A stretch of 22,877 nucleotides of DNA from Chara braunii (GCA_003427395.1 BFEA01000483.1:367404-390280); one strand, 5' to 3'; shown: positions 10,323-18,854, counted from the first letter of the stretch. The notes: generated by a model from the sequence alone, not told the origin. Numbers and translations: made by a program.

Positions 10323-11690
10323 AGGTGTGAAGGGAAGTCCGAGTCAATCAACTGACCGACCTTGAGTGAAGTTTGATCCTGCTTACTAAAGAAAGTCGAG
10401 TAATACTCCAATCAAATAAAAGTTAATCGTTGTTGAAGTTCAAACTATGAGGCTACAATTTCACAACTTGTGGTCATTTTAGTGTACGACAGTCTGCCTC
10501 TCTCTTCAAATGTCTGAATGAGCAAGGTTAGGTCCACTGAAAAGGCTCAAGCGAGATAACCCTCCAGGAGGGTGTTTTCAACAATCAACAATAAATTTCA
10601 TGTGGTCCCAACAGTCTCAACTGCATCACAACCTTCAAGGATTGTCCCACATTGAACCGCAGGTTCCAAATCACCTTCAATAATCACACCATCATGCATG
10701 TCCTATTTTCAAACTCGGCCTCACTTGGTCATAAAATGACCCCAGACGGTTCCACACCGTCGTCCGTAATACTAGATGGTCCAGAACTGAAAACCCCTCG
10801 CCCAATGTGCCGCAAAAAAAAAAACAAAGGTGACCCTGGCTGAAACCCGCATGTGCCGCGAACCCCAATGACTATTGTTACATGCCCTCACTCCACACTC
10901 TCTTTATGTCGCCGACCCACACACCACTGCCGCACACAATCCCAAATGTTCACCAGTGCCCATACTACCACCGGATCATGAGAAAATAGTCCACCATCAC
11001 CGCGTACATTAAAAAATTAAAAGCGGGACTGTCGCTCGCCGCGCCGTGGAAACCGGTACCACACTGTCATGCCAAACAATTGGCAGCAGTTTCCCACCGA
11101 AGTGTCGCTGCCGTGCCAAACATTTGGCAGCGTAACCTCACAAAAAAAAACGTCGTTGTCGTGCCTCCACATGGACATCACCTCCCCTTATGGAGACCTT
11201 GATGCTGCCACGCTGTTAGTTCGACAACACTTCCCTACTGAAGTGTCATTGTCACAACCTCACGACCGCAACACCTGCCCTTTTACACAGCGCACGCACA
11301 TAGGTGGAGCAAAAACTCCCAGCCTCTAGCTATGGGTGCCTCTACCACTTCTCAAGTTGTTGCAGACCTCCAACACTTCGCCAACACTCCCTCACTACAC
11401 CAACAGCCAGCCAGCCAGCATCTACTTTAAGTATAATGCTCCAGCAGCATTGCCACAAGTGTGAGGCTGCTGAGTGGGGAACTAGTTTTTACAGCCAACC
11501 GAAGGCATGTGGGCAGTTGTTTTGCCCACAGTCAGGCAAAAATTTGTGGGTGCTCCTGACGCTCGATCTAAATTAACAGCCAGGAGCCCGTTGCCTTGGT
11601 TTTCCCCTAGGGGAACCAAAGTCATCAATTCCCGGAAGCATCTAACCTTCCCCCATGCCACATGCTCCAGGAAATGGTTGTACGCAGCCC
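10323..11690. other. C-rich spacer with small palindromes
   Basis: Plus strand is C-rich from about 10650. TGCCAAACAATTGGCA (11070-11085) and TGCCAAACATTTGGCA (11114-11129) are near-duplicate palindromes inside a short tandem duplication that also repeats ACCGAAGTGTCG-like sequence, with a fainter echo at about 11221-11256. Short ORFs across it overlap in different frames and are Pro/Ser/Thr-rich by composition only. Confidence 0.45.
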
Positions 11691-11726
11691 GACTGTAGCT
11701 TGTTCAAAAAATGAACAAGCACAGTC
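11691..11726. repeat. Strong 15-bp hairpin
   Basis: GACTGT + GCTTGTTCA pair with TGAACAAGC + ACAGTC across an AAAAA loop, with a single bulged A at 11697. It is isolated, with no flanking gene. Confidence 0.8.
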
Positions 11727-12006
11727 CCATCACCCCCTAGAACCTTCTTCCCCTTGCACCTATCCATGACCGCGGCCACGTACGTGGTCGTTACTTTTTT
11801 TTTTTTCCCCTAATTTTTTGCCCCCTCGTTTTCCTCATAAGGGGGTCAGCCTGTTGCTTAGCAGTAGAGGGGTGGGGTCATCTCACGTAGTCGAATTAGT
11901 GTCAAGGTCAACAGGGTCTATATGCCCTCCCTCTGCTGCAGCACATGCCCGCACTCGGCTGCCAACAATACCAAGTTCGGACGCTGTTGCTAGCAACCCT
12001 TTTCCT

Positions 12007-12086
12007 CTCTCTCTCTCTCTCTTTCTCTTTCTCTCTCTTTTTTTTTTTTTTTTTTTTTCTCTCCCTCTTTCTCTCTCTCTCTCTCT
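12007..12086 (+). repeat. Pyrimidine tract: (CT)n / T(20+) / (CT)n
   Basis: Interrupted CT dinucleotides flank a run of more than 20 T around 12040-12058. It generates the spurious Leu-Ser and Arg-Glu ORFs on the two strands. Confidence 0.95.
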
Positions 12087-12629
12087 GCAATTGCGGCCTG
12101 TCGTGAAGTCCTCCGAGAGAGACGACTAGAGTCTTAAACAACACCGCAAAAATTGTTCGTTCGACCACCAGAAAACGACTCGCCGTCCCTCGCAAACCGG
12201 AAACCACCCAAACGCGTGCAGGGAGTCCCTCGTAACTTCAGTACAAGGTCCCAAAATCCATGCTCGGAACATAGCCGCATTTCCGCCGCAGATTTATTCG
12301 ATTTTGCTCATCCTGGTACTAAAGTTGCAGCATGAATGAACAGTTTACTAATTTTACTAAATAAAAGAAATATAAAACAACGAAATCTAAAAAGGAAAAA
12401 TATATATATATATATATATTAAAAAAAACAAAAAAAACAACTTACCTCAGAAGAAAACGGATGCCCGTTCACGACGGGCGCCTGCTGCAACTCTAAGGAC
12501 TCTAAGTCCCCAAGTCCCCAATCACTTCCAGTAGCGCCATGTGGCGCTTCAACTTTAGTTAGATTTTTAATTTTATTTTTTTTTTTAACTTTTTTTCTCC
12601 GTAGGCCCAAGTCAACTGTCACGTCTCAT

Positions 12630-12760
12630 CCAGTGGCTTCTCAGCCACGTCTTGCAAGATGCAGAACCGAGTTCGAACCCAGTTGGAATCGGAAACAAAA
12701 TCTGGACCATTTCTCGATTTATGCGTGTCATCCTTGGGCAGCGCCCATGCAGATCTACGC
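12630..12760 (+). mobile_element. Possible tRNA-derived SINE, degenerate
   Basis: AGTTCGAACCC at 12670-12680 is one base from the RNA polymerase III B-box (GGTTCGANNCC). About 36 bp upstream, TGGCTTCTCAG is a poor A-box. The next segment, TGTCATCCTTGGGCAGCGCC near 12727-12746, resembles the TGTCCTTGGGCAAGGCAC-type tail of several tRNA-derived SINEs. Ends and target duplication are not visible. Confidence 0.4.
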
Positions 12761-12961
12761 GGCCTATCTCGGCCGTGCGATCTCTGCGATCACTTGATCG
12801 AGATGGACCGTGCCATCTGCAAGTGAGGAAAACTCCAAAAGGAGTTAGTGCAGTGTTAGCACAGCCTGGGCTCTATCCCAGTCTCTACCAGGTAGTAGTT
12901 CAATGCAATACCTATTGGGCTAACTCCTATTACGAGAGCTATAGCAACAACCTTTTTATTT

Positions 12962-13085
12962 GAAGGGTTGCGCCCAATAGGCCTCCTGCCTATGGCCTGA
13001 CCCTGACTACCTAAGGCCTTAGGCCTTACCTGCCTATAGTCTCGCAGACCCTGCCTGCCTGAGGCCTTGCAGGCCCTGCAGGACT
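12962..13085. repeat. GCCT/AGGC-rich short-repeat tract
   Basis: Repeated AGGCCT, CCTGCCT and GCAGGCCCTGCAGG words with several overlapping palindromes. Low-complexity, no coding signal. Confidence 0.6.
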
Positions 13086-13487
13086 CACCTGCGTGCCTAT
13101 CGGCCGCTTTCCCGTGGATGAATGCCCATCCGCGACTTCGGGGTCACCCAGTGGAAAGGTCTCGGCATTTGGTCTGCGGGCCCCCCCCCTTACTCGAGAT
13201 CAACCCCTGCTGGCCCAGAAAAAAATAAAAACTTCATGTTCCTATCGCGCCACGGTCGTTCTTTTTAACCTACATAGGCCTTGAATCGTGCGGCTCAACA
13301 AACGCGCGTCATTATTTTAGATAAAATAGGTATATCTTGAGCTATCCCATATTTGCGCACTTCTGCTGCTTCGACGAAAAAGAAGCATTGTCAGTTACTG
13401 TCGTTACTCTCGGACGCCACAAGCGTTCGAACTAAAAATCGCAAACTTCTAGTATCTCAGTCATATGTAAGGTTTGAATAAACATTT

Positions 13488-13596
13488 GGCAAACGTCAAT
13501 CTCATAAAGTCATTTAATTCAACGGAAGAGTCGGACAACGTCCAATATTTTAAATCTCCAGCAAATACCCTTGTCGTGGTATTTGCCCTGACAGAG
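13488..13596. repeat. Dispersed repeat family 2, copy 2
   Basis: Second copy of the repeat at 7847-7960, same orientation, about 70% similar by eye. It lacks continuous open frames, which argues against a shared protein. Confidence 0.55.
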
Positions 13597-15179
13597 TGAT
13601 CAAAACATGTGAAAGACAACCAATATATAAACTCTTAATCGACCTAAAAAATAAGGTTTGGGAATGCCCATTGCGAAGGGGGGGGGGGAGGAATATTTTT
13701 TCGATACACTAAAAAATTGGGATATTTGATGTTACTTCGCATACAAATTTTAACTAGACAGTTACTGAAAATGGATGATGACCGTTCATATATTTGATTA
13801 TCATAGCCATCAGATAAAAATATTGTCAGTGTTTTAAATTTTTTTGATGAACCTAATTTTTTTATGGGACATGCATTTCAGATGTTCGCCTAGTGCGTTC
13901 ATCGAATTCTGAAAGTCATTTTGGAATGTATGTTTTTCTCATACACTTAGATATATAACATGAACATTTCGACTTGAAATGTATTTTCATACCTTTTCGG
14001 ATTGGTGGAGACATACAGACGTCCCAATACCGACATCAAACACTTACTAAAACAATGACTTTTTATTTGCAGGAGTAACACTTATGCAATTACCATTATC
14101 CAAACATCTTACTTATGCAGAAAAAACTATTAGAGATGTCATATTGTAAACCTTGTAGGCCTTGAGAAGTTTTTGAGTAAGAAAGGGTGAGCACTTGATC
14201 CCACATGGTCCGAACATAAGTTAAGTATTCAATCAAGAAGGCCATCTTGACGGATTAAGAGTATTGTGTTCGAAAAAATGTAGTTCATGTCAAAACCTTA
14301 AAATTGTTTACATGCCGTTTAAGTGTTGTCTCGAAATTTGTCACAACCTTAACTGTGATTTTTTTATATTTATTATTATTATAGGATTTGCAACCAAAAT
14401 ATTTTGTGCATGGGTATGATATAGTTAATGCTAAATGTTGGTGTGAGGTACATGATCAAGTTTGCGAGAATAATTTTTTTACATACCTCATGTAAACTAC
14501 CATTTCCCAGTAGGTAAACTTTATTGTAATTTTAACTTGTACGTTGAGATTCTAATAACTATACACTTGTTGTGAACTCGTTCTTTTGTTTAGTATCCCT
14601 CAATAGGATTTCAATGATTTTGCCTCAGTTAGCTTACTACTAATTTGATAGATCTATACTTGTCTTCGACCTATCCATTCATCTAGTATGAGAGTAAGCG
14701 GATTTTCGTTTTTGTAGTTTTTATATTAATGTTTCTATCTTTTTTAAGGGTATAATTAGATTTAGTAGTTGGTTTCTCATTGGGGTTGTTGTCAGACTCG
14801 AGTACTGGTTATGAAGATTGTATGCGCGGACGGGGTTATGAGCTCATTGTGGGGCAAAACAACATGAGTGCCCCTATTCTTGACATTTTTGTTGATATAA
14901 TTTGCTTTTGGTGTTAGATCCTATTAAAAGTGTAATTTTAAAGGGAAAAAAATAATAATAGAAACGTCTTTAGCTTAAGGGTCTTGACGAAATTCCCAAC
15001 CAAATTTGAGGGAAAAAGTAAAAACGACACTAGTATTACCTGCAAAGTTGTACTCTAAAACTCGTACGTTGTATTTAAATACAATGTACCCCGTGTGTTG
15101 TATTTGTATAGAGTTAAAACGGTAACGGAAGTTTATTTTTTCTTTAAACTACTTTTTAACATGGCAATGTCACCGTGAG
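13597..15179. other. AT-rich spacer with one long palindrome
   Basis: No gene found on either strand. At 15064-15089 a 26-bp palindrome (core TTGTATTTAAATACAA, outer GTAC on both sides) is broken by one mismatched pair. An echo (GTTGTATTTGTA) follows at about 15096-15108. Confidence 0.5.
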
Positions 15180-15238
15180 ATGTTTGAGACTGTACATATA
15201 GACCTACAATGAACATGCAATGCCTTTCTCCATGGAAT

Positions 15239-15477
15239 GGACTATATCTTAAACTTTATTGTTAGCTTACGCTATGATGCTTGCGATGCCAGTTGCGCAA
15301 CACTAAGAGGCGGCGAAAGTTGCTTTGCTTGTAGTCTCCTAGGCTCCTTTTCGATAAAACTATGACGAACCTGCTGATTGACTAATGAATTTGGAACTTC
15401 CAACTCTAAGGCGTTTCCAGCATATAGCGAAGTGATTGAACTCTCTTGTTGCCATGACAGGGACCTATCTTGAACCA
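15239..15477 (-). ncRNA. Group I intron core (decayed)
   Basis: All four conserved core elements appear in order on the minus strand: P-like ATGCTGGAAA (15414-15423), Q-like AATCAGCAGG (15370-15379), R-like AGACTAC (about 15331-15337) and S-like AAGATATAGTCC (15239-15250). GCTG in P pairs with CAGC in Q (P4), and GACTA in R (15332-15336) pairs with TAGTC in S (15240-15244) to make P7. The 5' splice site would follow the T of a split Trp codon (ATTGTG T|). No homing-endonuclease ORF is present, and the 3' splice site was not found. Confidence 0.85.
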
Positions 15478-15513
15478 ACACAATAAATCCAAGAACTCCA
15501 ATACTTATCATAG
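15478..15513 (-). pseudogene. cox1: cox1 exon fragment, 36 nt
   Basis: Reading CT-ATG ATA AGT ... ATT GTG-T gives (A)MISIGVLGFIV(W), a stretch of subunit 1 of mitochondrial cytochrome c oxidase that is nearly invariant across eukaryotes. The first two bases complete an Ala codon (GCT) whose G lies in the preceding exon, and the last T starts the Trp codon finished after the group I intron. Both boundaries therefore agree with the flanking intron ends. It has no stop, but is far too short to function here. Confidence 0.85.
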
Positions 15514-15790
15514 ATAGGGTCGGGAGTTGTGTTTTCCCGCCCTCGAACTGCATGTCATAGTTTCCCATCATACGGCTCTCCGCCACCTCGTTCGATAATG
15601 TTCTCGTTCGGTAATGTTCTCGATATGAGGCAGATGGCAGGTGACACGAAGCGGTGCGGACATGAAACCAAGTGTCAATCCTCGCAGGTGGGACTTCGCC
15701 CCCAGTAACAGTTGTACAGGGCATTGGGGGCAGCCTAAAGTGACATAGCCCGGGTGCAGCTAATGGCAATCCCTTGAGAAGAACAGAGAA
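15514..15790 (-). ncRNA. Group II intron 3' part with domains 5 and 6 (decayed)
   Basis: Domain 5 is a 34-nt hairpin at 15545-15578 (starts GAGCCGTATGATGG, GAAA tetraloop, ends GCAGTTC), exactly the family length. Domain 6 follows at 15514-15544: GGGCGGGA pairs with TCCCG-A-CCC, leaving a single bulged A at 15520, seven bases from the intron's last base, as required for the branch point. The intron then ends in AT, obeying the AY rule. Upstream, about 15580-15790 contains GGGGGCGAAGTCCC and other stem-forming sequence plausible for the earlier domains. A 16-bp tandem duplication lies at 15588-15619. The domain 5 stem has A-C and G-U pairs where G-C is expected. Confidence 0.85.
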
Positions 15791-15808
15791 AGGGAAAATT
15801 GTTTTTGT

Positions 15809-16114
15809 GACCCAGTTCCAGTGCCCAACTTGCATCTGTACCAGGGAAATGATATGTGCAAATTATTTGCATGCCCAGGACCGAGGTGGGCCAAGGTTGG
15901 TACCGCCAAATTGCTGTTGTACCCAAGTACGTATTGCTCAAATTATGCGCATACCCGGGCAACCTCCGTGCACACGCAATTGTGCCTGCCCCGTTCCTGG
16001 GCATAAGCATAATTTTGTCCTCCCCAACCAAGGGCATGTGTGACTGGGTACGCATATAAGTTGGCGCTTGGGAAGAGTAGGGTATTATTATAAGTTAGGC
16101 GCTGGGACTGGGTA
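15809..16114. mobile_element. Unrecognised element with terminal inverted repeats and internal degenerate repeat units
   Basis: The first 23 bp (15809-15831) match the reverse complement of the last 23 bp (16092-16114) at 19 positions. Inside are about eight copies of a 22-26 bp unit, roughly GCCAAATTATGCGCATACCCGG. Five are direct, at about 15823, 15857, 15903, 15936 and 15974 (the last weak). Three are inverted, at about 15996, 16044 and 16077. The unit core TTATGCGCATA is itself nearly palindromic. No target duplication or coding frame. The short ORFs on both strands are shadows. Confidence 0.65.
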
Positions 16115-16342
16115 TAGCGGGGACTACCCGTCTTACAGATGCAAAATTCCCATGGGAAAAAGGGCCCTCGCTCCACCACTCACCACATCCGCAAAAGACA
16201 AAAAATAAATAATAAATATGGCTGTGTACCTTTCCATGTTCTAGGGGAAGATTCGTTTTTATTTTGCGCATTTGGTGAGTGGTTGAACGAGGCCCAAAAG
16301 GGCGGCGGGGCAGTGACTTCGGCCGGGAACCCCTTTTTCTTT

Positions 16343-16354
16343 ACGCGTACGCGT
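16343..16354. promoter_or_regulatory. Tandem ACGCGT palindrome
   Basis: ACGCGTACGCGT is a 12-bp palindrome made of two ACGCGT words. ACGCGT is the MluI cell-cycle box in fungi; here it is only a sequence match, about 480 bp upstream of the E2F-type array. Confidence 0.3.
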
Positions 16355-16467
16355 CAATTGATTTGGAATTAACTACGGTTGGTTGAGAGATTGGAACTAT
16401 CTCTATTTTGTTTGTTGGAGATACGGAACTAACTGCGTACCTTCGACGAACTTTCATCATCAACAAG

Positions 16468-16531
16468 AAGAAGAAGAAGAAGCAGGAGGAGGAGGAGGAA
16501 GAAGAAGAAGAAGAAGAAGAAGAAGAAGAAG
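16468..16531 (+). repeat. (GAA)n/(GGA)n microsatellite
   Basis: Runs of AAG/GAA and GGA triplets. Produces poly-Glu/Lys and poly-Leu/Ser frames that are not genes. Confidence 0.95.
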
Positions 16532-16827
16532 CAGCCTTGGTAGCGGCGCGCTCTGGTATCGTGTCTGCAGGTTGCGTGAGGGTGATTGAGTGCGCTCTCT
16601 CGCCCGCGAAAGGGGGGAAAGGAGGGGGGAAGAGGGAGGAGGGAGGACGGAGGAGGGAGGAGGGGAGGGTGTCAATCGGAGGGCCTGAGCCTGTGGGAGC
16701 ATGGATGGACTGTTGCAGTCTGGACTCTCGAAGGCAGGCGCCCTGGTCGGGATCTTAACCATGTCGTTGTAAAAGTCGAGGGGAGGACGTCATGAAAAGG
16801 AAAGGAAAGCCTCTGCTCGAACGCAGA

Positions 16828-17115
16828 TTTGGCGGGAATCATTGGTCGTCGAAAACTTGACGAGATTTGGCGGGAGTCTTCGATCAAGAAGATTTGGCGG
16901 GAATTATTGGTCGTCGAAAATTTGACTAGAGAACAAGGCGCGGGGATTTGGCGGGAATCAATCATTGGTCGTCGAGAATTTGACGAGAAGAAGGGGCGCG
17001 GGGATTTGGCGGGAATCAATCATTGGTGGTCGAAAATTTGAGGAGAAGAAGGCGCGGGGATTTGGCGGGAATCAATCATTGGTCGTCGAAAATTTGACGA
17101 GAAGAAGGGGCGCGG
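16828..17115 (+). promoter_or_regulatory. Tandem array of six E2F-type sites with CCAAT boxes
   Basis: TTTGGCGGGAA occurs at 16828-16838, 16893-16903, 16947-16957, 17005-17015 and 17061-17071. A one-base variant (TTTGGCGGGAG) is at 16866-16876. The last three are 58 and 56 bp apart, and each unit also holds ATTGG (inverted CCAAT, e.g. 16906, 16964, 17022, 17078), a CGTCGAAAATTTGACG near-palindrome and GGCGCGGGG. TTTGGCGGGAA matches the E2F/DP consensus of animals and plants. Unit lengths are not multiples of three, so the Trp-Arg-Glu-type peptides in the frames are not conserved coding repeats. About 1.3 kb upstream of the exon at 18373. Confidence 0.8.
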
Positions 17116-17432
17116 GTTCACTGGAGGGGGAAGGAAGGGGTTCTCCCGCACAGGCAGGAACCTTGGGGGGTTAGGTCAGAGATCGGAGAGATCGAGGGTT
17201 CGAGGGAGGGTGGAGAGACGACGAGAGGGAGTGTGAGGGTAGGGAGGGAAGGGAAAAGGTGGAGGGGGGAGGAAAGGAAGCAGCGTGGGGGACTGTTGAA
17301 GGGGAGGGTGGGGAGGGGGTGAGAGACGAGAGGAAGTGTGACCCCCCCCAAAAAAATAAGAAAGAGGGGAGGTGAGGGGGCCTCCTGCTGGATCTAACGC
17401 GTGTAAGCCTGGACAAGCGAAGGCGTGAAAGT

Positions 17433-17434
<2 letters not shown>

Positions 17435-17485
<51 letters not shown>

Positions 17486-17486
17486 N

Positions 17487-17537
<51 letters not shown>
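17435..17537 (+). repeat. (GA)n microsatellite with one undetermined base
   Basis: About 51 GA dinucleotides. Base 17486 is N, so the true length of the tract is uncertain. Confidence 0.97.
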
Positions 17538-17540
<3 letters not shown>

Positions 17541-17694
17541 GGGAAGTAAGGGAGGAGGAAGACGACAGGGATCTGCGCGGTAGTTATTTCTCTGCGTTAG
17601 GAGGAAGTAGGTCTAGTAGTATTCGTAGTATGAGAGGAGGAGGTGGGGGGGTAGTAGTTGTTGTAGTTTAGTAGGGGCAGCAGTAGGGGGGACC

Positions 17695-17706
17695 AGGAGT
17701 AGGAGA

Positions 17707-17738
<32 letters not shown>

Positions 17739-17945
17739 GAGAAAGAGGAGGAGGAGGAAGAGGCGGAGGAGGAGTTAGTGAGTTGGGAGTAATAATAGTC
17801 CGAGTAGAGGAGGAGGAGGAGGAGGAGGAGGAAGAGGAGGAGGAAGAGTCGAGGCAGCAGTGGTAGTAGTTGGTGGAGGAGGAAGAGGAGGAGGTGGAGA
17901 GAAAGGAGGAGGAGGAGGAGGAGGAGGAGGAGGAGGAGGAAGAGG
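17695..17945 (+). repeat. (GGA)n tract
   Basis: Imperfect GGA/GAA trinucleotide repeats. The minus-strand frames rich in Leu or Ser over this stretch are compositional artefacts. Confidence 0.95.
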
Positions 17946-18248
17946 AGACTAAGGGCGGCAAGCAAGGTTGTTGTTGCTTGATTGGTTGTCAATCAACGTT
18001 GTCCTCAGGGGGGCCGTCGTCGTTTGTCGTCTTGCTGTGATTGTCGATCAACGTCTCTTGCAGATCGTTAAGACGGCGACCTCCAACGGGCTCCACTGGT
18101 CGGTTCGACAAAGGTCGTTGCCGTTGAACAGCTTGCAGAAGAGCGGGGAAGAGGAAGGGGAAGGGGAAGGGGATCTCCTGTTGCCACGTCAGCACTCGGC
18201 GCGCAGTGATCGGTATTTGTCGCTTCTGTGGAAGCTGTCGATCGGCGG

Positions 18249-18276
18249 TCGCGGAGTGACTGAGGTCACTCCGCGA
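18249..18276 (+). promoter_or_regulatory. Perfect 12-bp hairpin in presumed 5'UTR
   Basis: TCGCGGAGTGAC and GTCACTCCGCGA are perfect reverse complements around TGAG. It lies 97 bp before the start codon at 18373. In RNA it would be a very stable stem able to slow scanning. In DNA the GTGACTGAGGTCAC core is a dyad that a dimeric factor could bind. Confidence 0.75.
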
Positions 18277-18372
18277 AGGAGCTGGGGTTGGTTGTTCGGC
18301 GGCGGGGGGGGGGAATGCCGCAGCTCCTCCCTCCTCCCATCTGTTGCTACCTCCTCTGCGTGTGCGGGCAAA

Positions 18373-18489
18373 ATGGGGCGTGAGTCGTTGAACAGATACG
18401 CGTGCAAGCTGGTTGTGTTTATCTCAGTGATTGGATTCCTATGGAACCTGTTCATTGTGTTCTTCATCTTCAATGGAGACAATACGACG
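18373..18489 (+). CDS. First coding exon of a type II membrane protein (partial gene)
   Basis: Thirty-nine codons start at an ATG with A at -3 and G at +4 (CAAAATGG, a strong context) and end exactly before a good donor, ACG|GTAGGT at 18490, in phase 0. Residues 1-12 (MGRESLNRYACK) are short and basic, 13-33 form a hydrophobic membrane span (begins LVVFISVIG, ends FIVFFIF), and 34-39 (NGDNTT) begin the luminal side with an Asn-Thr-Thr sequon. This layout is typical of Golgi signal-anchor enzymes such as glycosyltransferases, but the catalytic part is outside the window, so no family is assigned. The CpG-rich region upstream supports a promoter. The frame stays open upstream to 17968, but that part is low-complexity and more likely 5'UTR. 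No later exon was found before 22877. Confidence 0.6.
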
Positions 18490-18738
18490 GTAGGTTCAAA
18501 ACACTTTTATTCCTTTTTTTATATTTATTTTATTAAGAAAAAAAACATCTTGCTTTTTTTTATTTTTTTTAAGAAAAAGAAATCTTGCTTTATTACAGTT
18601 ATTTGTTAGGTTTCCATGGTGATTCATCGTTTTGGCCCGAGGGAGGGAAAAAAAAAGGGGAAACTACGCGGGAGTCACAAAAAAAAAGTTTTTTTTTAAA
18701 TTCACTTCGGCAAAAAAAAAAAGGCAAAAAAAAAAAGA

Positions 18739-18854
18739 CAGTTTCAAATTGCACTTCGGCGGGCAATGTATACAAGCCATCTTTCCGGTCAGGTAGGGTT
18801 ACGTGGGGGTGTGTTGTGTTCGGGGGAATGGCTGAAGTGTAATTGCAAACTGTT
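18739..18854 (+). mobile_element. MITE family 3, complete copy
   Basis: The ends are imperfect inverted repeats: CAGTTTCAAATTGCACTTCG at the left and the complement of CAGTTTGCAATTACACTTCA at the right. The body (ATGTATACAAGCCATCTTTC, then GTGTGTTGTGTTCGGGGGAA) recurs at 19913-19975 and, inverted, at 20006-20081. No coding content. Confidence 0.7.

Larger units (their letters stand above)
15180..15800 (-). pseudogene. cox1: Nuclear insert of mitochondrial DNA (NUMT): cox1 exon between group II and group I introns
   Basis: Read on the minus strand, this segment gives the 3' part of a group II intron, a short cox1 exon and a group I intron core, in the order expected inside an intron-rich mitochondrial cox1 gene. 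The exon encodes MISIGVLGFIV, the invariant stretch just before the WAHHM copper/heme-ligand motif of cytochrome c oxidase subunit 1. The 187-codon minus-strand ORF over this region is an accident of reading through RNA-coding sequence. The group II domain 5 has transition-type changes that weaken its stem, as expected for a copy no longer under selection in the nucleus. Boundaries are approximate: the low-coordinate end is lost in AT-rich sequence and the high-coordinate end stops before 15809. Sense direction is opposite to the gene at 18373. Confidence 0.85.
16600..17955 (+). repeat. Extended purine-rich strand
   Basis: For more than a kilobase the plus strand is dominated by G and A (GGA, GGGA, GAGA and GGAAG words), including the E2F-type array and the (GA)n tract. 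Several stretches are mirror-like, a property associated with triplex (H-DNA) formation. Confidence 0.8.

Noticed and set aside
15255-15260. AATAAA on the minus strand as a polyadenylation signal
   Set aside because: It falls in the variable part of the group I intron between R and S elements.
15272-15835. 187-codon minus-strand ORF as a membrane protein gene
   Set aside because: Its hydrophobic stretch is a cox1 exon and the flanks are group II and group I intron sequence, so the frame is read through by chance.
16829-17174. Tandem peptide repeats over the E2F-type array
   Set aside because: Repeat units of 56 and 58 bp shift frame between copies, so no repeated protein is conserved.
17597-17992. 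Leu- and Ser-rich minus-strand ORFs
   Set aside because: Direct translation of the GGA/GAA tract; no stable composition outside it.
17968-18372. N-terminal extension of the exon at 18373
   Set aside because: The frame is open, but the peptide is irregular and low-complexity, the ATG at 18373 has a strong context, and a signal anchor near the N-terminus is expected.
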